This document shows positions 13,553 through 25,799 of a DNA stretch of 64,000 nt, one piece after another. How positions within the stretch are numbered: the stretch's first letter is position 1; the number at the start of each line of letters is the position of its first letter. Source of the DNA: Symsagittifera roscoffensis (lineage: Eukaryota > Xenacoelomorpha > Acoela > Convolutidae); the NCBI RefSeq assembly GCF_963678635.1, contig NC_087066.1:26379453-26443452 (forward strand). Direction: 5' to 3'. The notes beneath the pieces were generated by a model. The model was not told the DNA's origin. It made no database searches and saw only the letters and a program-made list of their open reading frames with translations. A program made the translations under genes and the position numbers.

Positions 13553-16500
13553 GATCAGCAGCGCCGAAAAATTATCAAAAGTTGGCATTGTTGGATAGCA
13601 TTCTTTTCGGAACTGATGTACTAACTCTCAACAGTGCCGAGGTACAACACTGCCGCCGCAAAAGAAAACCATTTTCAACAGTGCCAATAATGATCAAGAA
13701 TTGGCACTTATGAAAAACCTTTGTTTCCGCACTGTAGTACTAGCCATCAAAAGCGCCGAAGTACAACATTGCCGCCGGAATACAAAAAAGCTCAACAGTG
13801 CCGAAAAGCATCAAACATTGGCATTGTTGAACAGCTTTTTTTGGCATTATTGTACCCCTCAGCTGTGCTGAAGCACAATACTGATTCCGAAAAACAAAAA
13901 GAAAGGTTAAACAGTGCTTGAAATCATCAAAAATTGGCATTTTTGAACAGCATTCTTTTCGGCGCTGTTGTACTAACGCTCAACAGTGCCGAAGTACAAC
14001 ATTGCCGCCAAAAAATAAAAGAATTTTCAACAGTGCCAATAATCATCAAAAATTGGCACTAATGAACAACCTTTGTATCGGCACTGTAGTACTAGCCATC
14101 AACAGCGCCGAAGTACACCATTGCCGCCAAAAATTAAAACAACTTCCAACTGTGCCAACAATCATCAAAAACTGGCACTAATTAACAAGTTTTGGTTCGG
14201 CACTGTAGTACCAACCACCACTAGCGCCAAGTACAACCTTGACGCCGGAAAATAAAAAAAAATAAACAGTGCCCAAAAATCATCAAAAGTTGGCATTTTT
14301 GAATAGCATTTTTTCGGCACTGATGTACTAGCCACCAAAAGCGCCGAAGTACAACATTGCCGCCTGAAATTAATAAAATGATCAGCAGTGCCAAAAACTT
14401 CGCAAAAAATGGCGTTGTTGAATAGCATTCTTTTCGGCACTGATATACTAACTCTCAACAGTGCCGAAGTACAACACTGCCACCGCAAAAGAAAACCATT
14501 TTCAACAGTGCCAATTATCATCAAGAATTGGCACTAATGAACAACCTTTGTTTCCGCACTGTAGTACTGGCCATCAAAAGTTGACATTGTTGAATAGCAT
14601 GTTTTTGGCACTGATGTACTAGCCATCAAAAGCGCCGAAGTACAACATTGCCGCCTGAAAATAATAAAATGATCAGCAGTGCCGAAAACTTCGCAAAAAT
14701 TGGCGTTGTTGTATAGCATTCTTTTCGGCACTGATATACTAACTCTCAACAGTGCCGAAGTACAACACTGCCGCCACAAAAGAAAACCATTTTCAACAGT
14801 GCCAATTATCATCAAGAATTGGCACTAATGAACAACCTTTGTTTCCGCACTGTAGTACTGGCCATCAACAGCGCCGAAGTACAATATTGCCGCCGGAAAA
14901 CAAGAAATTGTTCAGCAGTGCCGCAAAGTTATCAAAAGTTGGCATTGTTGAATAGAACTCTTTTCGGCGCTGTTGAACTAACCCTCAACAGTGCCGAAGT
15001 ACAACATTGCCGCCAAAAAAATGAAAGAATTTTCAACAGTGCCAATAATCATCAAAAATTGGCACTAATGAACAACCTTTGTATCGGCACTGTAGTACTA
15101 GCCATCAACAGCGCCGAAAAAAAACCATTGCCGCCGTAAAAAAAATAAGGTTGAGCAGTGCCCAAAAATTATCAAAAGTTGTCATTGTTGAAAAGCATTC
15201 TTTTCGGCACCGATGTACTAGCACTCATAAGCCGAAGTACAACATTGCCGCCGAAAAAAAACTATTTCCAACAGTTCCACTAATCATCAAACTTTGACAC
15301 TAATGAAAAAAACCTTTGTTTCGGCACTGTAGTACCAGCCATCAACAGCGCCGAGTACATCCTTGACGCCTGAAAATAAAAAAAAAATTAAGCAGTGCCC
15401 AAAAATCATCAAAAGTTGGCATTGTTGAATAGCATTTTTTCGAGACTGATGTACTAGCCATCAACAGCGCCGAAGTACAACATTGACGCCTGAAATTAAT
15501 AAAATGATCTGCAATGCCGAAAAATTATCAAAAGTTGGCATTGTTGAATAGCACTCTTTTCGGCACTGATGTACTAACTCTCAACAGTGCCGAATTATAA
15601 CACTGCCGCCAAAAAAGAAAACCATTTTCAACAGTGCCAATAATGATCAAGAATTGACCATTATGAACAACCTTTGTTTCCGCACTGTAGTACTAGCCAT
15701 CAAAAGCGCCGAAGTACAACATTGCCGCCGGAATACAAAAAAGCTCAACAGTGCCGAAAAGCATCAAACGTTGGCATTGTTGAACAGCTTTTTTTGGCAT
15801 TATTGTACCCCTCAGCTGTGCTGAAGCACAATACTGATTCCGAAAAACAAAAAGAAAGGTTAAACAGTGCTTGAAATCATCAAAAGTTGGCATTTTTGAA
15901 CAGCATTCTTTTCGGCGCTGTTGTACTAACGCTCAACAGTGCCGAAGTACAACATTGCCGCCAAGAAATAAAAGAATTTTCAACAGTGCCAATAATCATC
16001 AAAAATTGGCACTAATGAACAACCTTTGTATCGGCACTGTAGTACTAGCCATCAACAGCGCCGAAGTACACCATTGCCGCCAAAAATTAAAACAACTTCC
16101 AACTGTGCCAATAATCATCAAAAATTGGCACTAATGAACAACTTTTGGTTCGGCACTGTAGTACCAACCACCACTAGCGCCATGTACAACCTTGACGCCG
16201 GAAAATAAAAAAAATTAAGCAGTGCCCAAAAATAATCAAAAGTTGGCATTAGTGAATAGCATTTTTTCGGCACTGATGTACTAGCCATCAAAAGCGCCGA
16301 AGTACAACATTGCCGCCTGAAATCAATAAAATGATCAGCAGTGCCGAAAACTTCGCAAAAATTGGCGTTGTTGAATAGCATTCTTTTTGGCACTGATATA
16401 CTAACTCTCAACAGTGCCGAAGTACAACACTGCCGCCGCAAAAGAAAACAATTTTCAACAGTGCCAATTATCATCAAGAATTGGCACTAATGAACAACCT

Positions 16501-16825
16501 TTGTTTCCGCACTGTAGTACTGGCCATCAAAAGTTGGCATTGTTGAATAGCATTTTTTGGCACTGATGTACTAGCCATCAAAAGCGCCGAAGTACAACAT
16601 TGCCGCCTGAAATTAATAAAATGATCAGCAGTGCCGAAAACTTCGCAAAAATTGGCGTTGTTGAATAGCATTCTTTTCGGCACTGATATACTAACTCTCA
16701 ATAGTGCCGAAGTACAACACTGCCGCCGCAAAAGAAAACCATTTTCAACAGTGCCAATTATCATCAAGAATTGGCACTAATGAACAATCTTTGTTTCCGC
16801 ACTGTAGTACTGGCCATCAAAAGCG
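13553..16825 (+). repeat. 1,953-bp tandem HOR
   Basis: 13,553-15,505 is followed by a second, partial copy at 15,506 to about 16,825 with a constant offset of 1,953 bp. Shared markers are TACTGATTCCGAAAAACAAAAAGAAAGG (13,879 and 15,832), the CAAAAATTAAAACAACTTCC linker, and the hybrid monomer near 14,575 and 16,525. After about 16,825 the second copy changes into other subtypes. Confidence 0.85.
14566..14600 (+). repeat. Hybrid short monomer junction
   Basis: GTAGTACTGGCCATCAAAAG runs straight into TTGACATTGTTGAATAGC. Normally CATCAAAAG in this position is followed by CGCCGAAGTAC, while the downstream text belongs after the ATCATCAAAAG of the next unit. The shared CATCAAAAG is the crossover point, so about half a unit is missing. 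The same hybrid occurs near 16,525, 17,280, 26,365 and 31,425. Confidence 0.8.
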
Positions 16826-19318
16826 CCTAAGTACAACATTGCCGCCGGAAAACGAAAAAAGCTCAACAGTGCCGAAAAGCATTGAAATTTGGCACTGTTG
16901 AACAGCTTTTTTTAGCTCTTTTGTAACCCTCAACAGTGCTAAAGCACAATTCCGTCTCCGAAAAAAAAGGAGACTGTTAAAAAAGGACGGAAATCATCAA
17001 AAATTGGCACTAATGAACAACTTTTGGTTCGGCACTGTAGTACCAACCACCACTAGCGCCAAGTACAACCTTGACGCCGGAAAATAAAAAATTAAGCAGT
17101 GCCCGAAAATCATAAAAAATTGGCATTGTTGAATAGCATTTTTTCGGCACTGATGTACTAACTCTCAACAGTGCCGAGGTACCTCACTGCCGCCGCAAAA
17201 GCAAACCATTTTCAACAGTGCCAATAATGATCAAGAATTGGCACTTATGAACAACCTTTGTTTCCGCACTGTAGTACTGGCCATCAAAAGTTGGCATTGT
17301 TGAATAGCATTTTTTTGGCACTGATGTACTAGCCATCAAAAGCGCCGAAGTACAACATTGCCGCCTAAAATTAATAAAATGATCAGCAGTGCCGAAAACT
17401 TCTCAAAAGTTGGCGTTGTTGAATAGCATTCTTTTCGGCACTGATGTACTAACTCTCAACAGTGCCGAAGTACAACATTGCCGCCGCAAAAGAAAACCAT
17501 TTTCAACAGTGCCAATTATCATCAAGAATTGACACTAATGAACAACTTTTATTTCCGCAGTGTAGTACTGGCCATCAAAAGCGCCGAAGTACAACATTGC
17601 CGCCGGAAAACAAAAAAACTCAACAGTGCCGAAAAGCATCAAAAAATGGCACTGTTGAACAGCTTTTTTTGGCACTATTGTACCCCTCAACAGTGCTAAA
17701 GCGCAATTCCGTCTCCGAAAAAAAGAAGATTGTTAAAAAGTGACGGAAATCATTACAAGTTGGCACTGTTGAACAGCATTCTTTTCGGCGCTGTTGTACT
17801 AACCCTCAATAGTGCCGAAGTTCAACATTGCCGCCAAAAATTAAAACAACTTTCAACTGTGCCAATAATCATCAAAATATGGCACTAACGAACAACTTTG
17901 TTTCGGCACTGTGGTACCAACCACCACTAGCGCCAAGTACAACCTTGACGCAGGAGAATAAGAAAAATTAAGCAGTGCCCAAAAATCATCAAAAATTGGC
18001 ATTGTTGAATAGCATTTTTTCGGCACTCATGTACTAGCCATCAACAACGCCGAAGTACAACATTGCCGCGGCAAAATAAGAAGATGTTCAGCAGTGCCGA
18101 AAAATTATCAAAAGTTGTAATTGTTGAATAGCAATCTTTTCGGCACTGATAAACTAACTCTCAACAGTGCCGAAGTACAACACTGCCGCCGCAAAAGAAA
18201 ACCATTTTCAACAGTGCCAATAATCATCAAGATATAGCACTAACGAACAACCTTTGTTTCCTACGAACAAGTACTACATTGTCGCCGAAAACCAAAAAAA
18301 GCTCAACAGTTCCGAAAAGCATCAAACCTTGGCATTGTTGAATAGCTTTTCACAATACTGCTTCCAAAAACAAAAAAAGGTTAAACAGTGCTTGAAATCA
18401 TCAAAAGTTGGCATTTTTGAACAGCATTATTTTCGGCGCTGTTGTACTAACGCTCAACAGTGCCGAAGTACAACATTGACGCCAAAAAGTAAAAGAACTT
18501 TCAGCAGTGCCAATAATTATCAAAAAGTGGCACTAATGAACACCCTTTGTATCGGCATTGTAGTACTAGCCATCAACAGCGCCGAAAAACACCATTGCCG
18601 CCGTAAAAAAGATAAGGTTGAGCAGTGCCCAAAAATTATCAAAAGTTGTCATTGTTGAAGAGCATTCTTTACGGCACCGATGTACTAGCACTCATAAGCC
18701 GAAGTACAACACTGCCGCCGAAAATAAACTATTTCCAACAGTGCCACTAATCATCAAACTTTGACACTAATGAAAAACCTTTGTTTCGGCACTGTAGTAC
18801 CAGCCATCAACATCGCCGAGTACAACCTTGACGCCTGAAAATAAAAAAAAATTAAGCAGTGCCCAAAAATCATCAAAAATTGACATTGTTGAATAGCATT
18901 TTTTCGGCACTGATGTGCTAGCCATCAACAGCGCCGAAGTACAACATTGCCGCCTGAAATTAATAAATGATCTGCAGTGCCAAAAATTATCAAAACTTGG
19001 CATTGTTGAATAGCATTCTTTTCGGCACTGATGTACTAACTCTCAACAGTGCCGAATTACAACACTGCCGCCAAAAAAAAACTATTTTCAACAGTGCCAC
19101 TAATCATCAAACTTTGACACTAATGAAAAACCTTTGTTTCGGCACTGTAGTACCAGCCATCAATAGCGCCGAGTACAACCTTGACGCTGGAAAATAAAAA
19201 AAATATAAGCAGTGCACAAAAATCATCAAAAGTTGGCATTGTTGAATATCATTTTTTCGGCACTGATGAACTAGCCATCAACAGCGCCGAAGTACAACAT
19301 TGCCGCCTGAAAATAAAA
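16826..19318 (+). repeat. Mixed forward monomers with older variants
   Basis: Forward monomers of several subtypes with more private changes than the flanking blocks, such as GTTAAAAAAGGACGG near 16,975 and CCTACGAACAAGTACTACATTG near 18,260. The latter joins two monomers with loss of part of a unit. A copy of the ~35-bp deletion scar lies near 18,350. No long tandem duplication was identified. Confidence 0.7.
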
Positions 19319-20340
19319 AAATGATCAGCAGTGCCGAAAAATTATCAAAAGTTGGCATTGTTGAATAGCATTCTTTTCGGCACTGATGTTCTAACTCTCA
19401 ACAGTGCCTAAGTACAACACTGCCGCCGCAAAAGATAACCATTTTCAAGAGTGCCAAAATGATCAAGAATTGGAACTTATGAACAACCTTTGTTTTCGCA
19501 CTGTATAACTAGCCATCAAAAGTGCCGAAGTACAACATTGCCGCCGGAATACAAAGAAGCTCAACAGTGCCAAAAAGCATCAAACGTTGGCATTGTTGAA
19601 CAGCTTTTTTTTGGCACTATTGTACCCCTCAGCTGTGCTGAAGCACAATACTGCTTCCAAAAATCAAAAAGAAAGGTTAAACAGTGCTTGAAATTATCAA
19701 AAATTGGCATTTTTGAACAGCATTCTTTTCGGCGCTGTTGTACTAACGCTTAACAGTGGCGAAGTACAACATTGCCGCCAAAAAATAAAAAAATGATCAG
19801 CAGTGCCGAAAAATTATCAAAAGTTGGCATTGTTGAATAGCATTTTTTCGGCACTGATGAAATAGCCATCAACAGCGCCGAAGTACAACATTGCCGCCTG
19901 AAAATTAAAAAATGATCAGCAGTGCCGAAAAATTATCAAAAGTTGGCATTGTTGAATAGCATTCTTTTCGGCACTGATGTACTAACTCTCAACAGTGCCG
20001 AAGTACAACACTGCCGCCGCAAAAGAAAACCATTTTCAAGAGTGCCAAAATGATCAAGAATTGGAACTTATGAACAACCTTTGTTTTTGCACTGTAGTAC
20101 TAGCCATCAAAAGTGCCGAAGTACAACATTGCCGCCGGAATACAAAGAAGCTCAACAGTGCCGAAAAGCATCAAACGTTGGCATTGTTGAACAGCTTTTT
20201 TTGGCACTATTGTACCCCTCAGCTGTGCTGAAGCACAATACTGCTTCCGAAAATCAAAAAGAAAGGTTAAACAGTGCTTGAAATCATCAAAAATTGGCAT
20301 TTTTGAACAGCATTCTTTTCGGCGCTGTTGTAATAACGCT
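19319..20340 (+). repeat. 591-bp tandem duplication
   Basis: 19,319-19,909 matches 19,910 to about 20,340 at an offset of 590-591 bp, about five monomers. Shared private variants include AGAGTGCCAAAATGATCAAG, GGAACTTATGAACAACC and AATACAAAGAAGCTCAACAG. The two copies differ by a few substitutions in the parts I compared. Confidence 0.8.
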
Positions 20341-21529
20341 CAACAGTGGCGAAGTACAACATTGCCGCCAAAAAATAAAAGAATTTTCAACAGTGCCAAT
20401 AATCATCAAAAATTGGCACTATTGAACAACCTTTGTATTGGCACTGTAGTACTAGCCATCAACAGCGCCGAAGTACACCATTGCCGCCAAAAAAAAAAAA
20501 ACAACTTTTAACTGTGCCAATAATCATCAAAAATTGGCACTAATGAACAACCTTTGGTTCGGCACTGTAGTACCAACCACCACTAGCGCCAATTACAACC
20601 TTGACGCCGGAAAATAAAAAAAATTAGGCAGTGCCCAAAAATCATCAAAAGTTGGCATTGTTGAATAGCATTTTTTCGGCACTGATGTACTAGCCATTAA
20701 AAGCGCCGAAGTACAACATTGCCGCCTGAAACTGATAAAATGATCAGCAGTGCCGAAAAATTATCAAAAGTTGGCATTGTTGAATAGCATTTTTTCGGCA
20801 CTGATGCACTAACTCTCAACAGTGCCGAAGTACAACAATGCCACCGCAAAAGAAAACCATTTTAACAGTGCCACTAATGATCAAGAATTGGCACTTAGGG
20901 AAAACCTTTGTTTCCGCACTGTAGTACTAGCCATCAAAAGCGCCGAAGTACAACATTGCCGCCGGATTACAAAAAAGCTCAACAGTACCGAAATGCATCA
21001 AACGTTGGCATTGTTGAACAGCTTTTTTTGGCACTATTGTACCCCTCAACTGTGCTGAAGCACAATACTGCTTCCGAAAAAGAAAAAAAAATTAAACAGT
21101 GCTTGAAATCATCAAAAGTTGGCATTTTTCAACAGCATTCTTTTCGGCGCTGTTGTACTAACGCTCAACAGTGCCCCGAAGTACAACATTGTCGCCAAAA
21201 AATAAAAGAATTTTCAACAGTGCCAATAATCATCAAAAATTGGCACTAATGAACAACCTTTGGTTCGGCACTGTAGTACCAACCACCACTAGCGCCAATT
21301 ACAACCTTGACGCCGGAAAATAAAAAAAATTAGGCAGTGCCCAAAAATCATCAAAAGTTGGCATTGTTGAATAGCATTTTTTCGGCACTGATGTACTAGC
21401 CATCAAAAGCGCCGAAGTACAACATTGCCGCCTGAAATTAATAAAATGATCAGCAGTGCCGAAAAGTTATCAAAAGTTGGCATTGTTGAATAGCATTTTT
21501 TTTCGGCACTGAAGCACTAACTCTCAACA
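20341..21529 (+). repeat. Mixed forward monomers
   Basis: Continuous forward monomers with the usual signposts. The segment ACCACCACTAGCGCCAATTACAACC occurs twice (near 20,577 and 21,281) at a spacing of about 704 bp, about six monomers. One unit near 21,172 has a two-base insertion (CAGTGCCCCGAAG). No inverted block was seen. Confidence 0.7.
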
Positions 21530-23270
21530 GTGCCGAAGAACAACACTGCCACCGCAAAGAAAACCATTTTCAACAGTGCCACTATTGATCAAGAATTGGC
21601 ACTTATGAACAACCTTTGTTTCCGCACTGTAAAACTAGCCATCAACAGCGCCGAAGTACACCATTGCCGCCAAAAAATGAAACAACTTTCAACTGTGCCA
21701 ATAATCATCAAAAATTGGCACTAATGAATAACTTTTGTTTCGGCACTGTAGTACCAACCACCACCACTAGCGCCAAGTACAACCATGAAGCCGGAAAATA
21801 AAAAAATTTAAGCAGTGCTCAAAAATCATCAAAAATTGGCATTGTTGAATAGCAATTTTTCGGCACTGATGTACTGGCCATCAACAGCGCTGAAGTACAA
21901 CATTGCCGTCGGAAAATAAGAAAATATTCAGCAGTGCCAAAAAAATTCTCAAAAGTTGGCATTGTTGAATAGCATTCTTTTCGGCACTGATGTACTAGCC
22001 ATCAACAGCGCCGAAGTACAACATTGCCGCCGCAAAATAAGAAGATGTTCAGCAGTGCCGAAAAATTATCAAAAGTTGTAATTGTTGAATAGCAATCTTT
22101 TCGGCACTGATAAACTAACTCTCAACAGTGCCGAAGTACAACACTGCCGCCGCAAAAGAAAACCATTTTCAACAGTGCCAATAATTATCAAGAATTGGCA
22201 CTAATGAATAACCTTTGTTTCCGCACTGTAGTACTAGCCATCAAAAGCGCTGAAGTACAACATTGCCGCCGGAAAACGAAAAAAGCTCAACAGTGCCGAA
22301 AAGCATCAAAAATTGGCACTGTTGAACAGCTTTTTTTGGCACTATTGTACCCCTCAACAGTGCTAAAGCGCAATTCCGTCTCCGAAAAAAAGAAGATTGT
22401 TAAAAAGTGACGGAAATCATCAAAAGTTGGCACTGTTGAACAGCATTCTTTTCGGCGCTGTTGTACTAACCCTCAACAGTGCCGAAGAACAACACTGCCA
22501 CCGCAAAGAAAACCATTTTCAACAGTGCCACTATTGATCAAGAATTGGCACTTATGAACAACCTTTGTTTCCGCACTGTAAAACTAGCCATCAACAGCGC
22601 CGAAGTACACCATTGCCGCCAAAAAATTAAACAACTTTCAACTGTGCCAATAATCATCAAAAATTGGCACTAATGAATAACTTTTGTTTCGGCACTGTAG
22701 TACCAACCACCACTAGCGCCAAGTACAACCATGAAGCCGGAAAATAAAAAAATTTAAGCAGTGCTCAAAAATCATCAAAAATTGGCATTGTTGAATAGCA
22801 ATTTTTCGGCACTGATGTACTGGCCATCAACAGCGCTGAAGTACAACATTGCCGTCGGAAAATAAGAAAATATTCAGCAGTGCCAAAAAAATTCTCAAAA
22901 GTTGGCATTGTTGAATAGCATTCTTTTCGGCACTGATGTACTAGCCATCAACAGCGCCGAAGTACAACATTGCCGCCGCAAAATAAGAAGATGTTCAGCA
23001 GTGCCGAAAAATTATCAAAAGTTGTAATTGTTGAATAGCAATCTTTTCGGCACTGATAAACTAACTCTCAACAGTGCCGAAGTACAACACTGCCGCCGCA
23101 AAAGAAAACCATTTTCAACAGTGCCAATAATTATCAAGAATTGGCACTAATGAATAACCTTTGTTTCCGCACTGTAGTACTAGCCATCAAAAGCGCTGAA
23201 GTACAAAATTGCCGCCGGAAAACGAAAAAAACTCAACAGTGCCGAAAAGCATCATAAATTGGCACTGTTG
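21530..23270 (+). repeat. 949-bp tandem duplication
   Basis: 21,530-22,478 and 22,479 to about 23,270 are almost the same, offset 949 bp (eight monomers). After the ACCACCACCACTAGCG / ACCACCACTAGCG length difference near 21,757 the offset becomes about 946. Shared markers are AACCATGAAGCCGG, GTGCTCAAAAATC and CCGTCGGAAAATAAGAAAATATTC. Confidence 0.85.
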
Positions 23271-25799
23271 AACAGCTTTTTTTGGCCTTATTGTACCCCT
23301 CAACAGTGCTGAAGCACAATACCGTCTCCGAAAAAAAAGATTGTTACACAGTGCCGGAAATCATCAAAAGTTGGCACTGTTGAACAGCATTCTTTTCGGC
23401 GCCGTTGTACTAACCCTCAACAATGCCGAAGTACAACAATGCCGCCAAAAAAAATAAAAAAACTTTAAACTGTGCCAATAATCATCAAAAATTGGCACTA
23501 ATGAACAACCTTTGTTTCGGCACTGTAGTACCAATCACCACTAGCGCCAAGTACAACCTTGACGCAGGAAAAAAAATTAATTAGTGCCCAAAAATCATCA
23601 AAAGTAGGCATTGTTGATTAGCATTTTTTCGGCACTGATGTACTAGCCATCAACAGCGCCGAAGTACAACATTGCCGCCTGAAAAAAATAAAATGATCAG
23701 CAGTGCCAAAAAATTATCAAAAGTTGGCATTGTTGAATAGCATTCTTTCCGGCACTATTGTACTAACTCTGAACAGTGCCGAAGTACAACACTGCCGCTG
23801 CAAAAGAAAACCATTTTCAACGGTGCCAACAATGATCAAGAATTGGCACTTATGAACAACCTTTGTTTCCGCACTGTAGTACTAGCCATCAAAAGCGCCG
23901 AAGTTCAACATTGCCGCCGGAATACAAAAAAGCTCAACGGTGCCGAAAAGCATCAAATCTTGGCATTGTTGAACAGCTTTTTTTGGCACTATTGTACCCC
24001 TGAACTGTGCTGAAGCACAATACTGCTTCCGAAAAACAAAAAAAGGTTGAACAGTGCTTGAAATCATCAAAAGTTGGCATTTTTGAACGGCATTCTTTTC
24101 GGCGCTGTTTTACTAACGCTCAACAGTGCCGAAGTACAACATTGCCGCCAAAAAATAAAAGAAATTTCAACAGTGCCAATGATCATCAAATATTGGCACT
24201 AATGAACAACCTTTGTATCGGCACTGTAGTACTAGCCATCAACAGCGCCGAAGTACACCATTGCCGCCAAAAAATAAAACAACATTCAACTGTGCCAATA
24301 ATCTTCAAAATTGGCCCTAATGAACAACCTTTGTTTCGGCACTGTAAAACCAACCACCACTAGCGCCAAGTACAGCCTTGACGCTGGAAAATAAAAAAAA
24401 ATAAGTAGTGTCCAAAAATCATCAAAAATTGGCATTGTTGAATAACATTTTGGCGGCACTGATGTACTAGCCATCTACAGCGCCGAAGTACAACATTGCC
24501 GTCGGAAAATAAGAAAATAAGAAAAAATTCAGCAGTGCCGAAAAATTCTCAAAAATTAGCATTGTTGAATAGCATTCTTTTCGGCACTGATGTACTAACT
24601 CTCAACAGTGCCGAAGTTTAACACTGCCGCCGCAAATGAAAACCATTTTCAACAGAGCCGATTATCATCAAGAGTTGGCACTAATGAATAACCTCTGTTT
24701 CCGCACTGTAGTACTAGCCATCAAAAGCGTCGAAGTACAACATTGCCGCCGGAAAACGAAAAAAGCTCAACAGTGCATAAAAGCATCAAAAATTGGCACT
24801 GTTGAACAGCTTTTTTTGGCACTATTGTACCCCTTAACAGTGCTGAAGCACAATACCGTCTCCGGAAAAAAAAGATTGTTAAACAGTGCCGGATATCATC
24901 AAAAGTTGGCACTGTTGAACAGCATTCTTTTCGGCGCTGTTGTACTAACCCTCAACAGTGCCGAAGTACAACCTTGCCGCCAAAAAATTAAACAACCATC
25001 AACTGTGCCAATACTCATCAAAAATTGGCACTAATGAACAACCTTTGTTTCGGCACTGTAGTACCAACCACCACTAGCGCCAAGTACAACATTGACGCCG
25101 GAAAAAAAATTAAGCAGTGCCCAAAAATCATCAAAAATGGGCATGTTGAATAGCATTTTTTCGGCACTGATGTACTAGCCATCATCAGCGCCGAAGTACA
25201 ACATTGCCGCCGGAAGATAAGAAGATGATCAGCAGTGCCAAAAAACTATCAAACGTTGGCATTGTTGAATAGCAATCTTTTCGGCACTGATGTACAAACT
25301 CTCAACTGTGCCGAAGTACAACACTGCCGCCGCAAAAGAAAACCATTTTCAACAGTGCCAATAATCTTCAAGAATTGGCACTAATGAACAATCTTTGTTT
25401 CCTCACTGTAGTACTAGCCATCAAAAGCGCTGAAGTACAACATTGCCGCCGTAAAACAAAAAAAAGCTCAACAGTGTCGAAAAGCATCAAACTTTGGCAT
25501 TATTGAACAGCTTTTTTTGACACTATTGTACCCCTCAACTGTGCTGAAGCACAATACTGCTTCCGAAAAACAAAAAAAGGTTAAACAGTGCTTGAAATCA
25601 TCAAAAGTTGGCATTTTTGAACAGCATTCTTTTCGGCGCTGTTGTACTAACACTCAACAGTGCCGAATAACAACATTGCCACCAAAAAATAAAAAAAAAC
25701 TTTCAACAGTGCCAATAAGCATCAAAAATTGGCACTAATGAACAACCTTTGTATCGGCACTGTATTACTAGCCATCAACAGCGCCGAAAAACACCATTG
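23271..25799 (+). repeat. Mixed forward monomers
   Basis: About 21 forward monomers of the same subtypes seen to the left. I found no tandem block above a few hundred bases here. Small local changes include an AAGAAAATAAGAAAAAATTC linker expansion near 24,510-24,530. All units are forward and no foreign sequence was seen. Confidence 0.7.
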
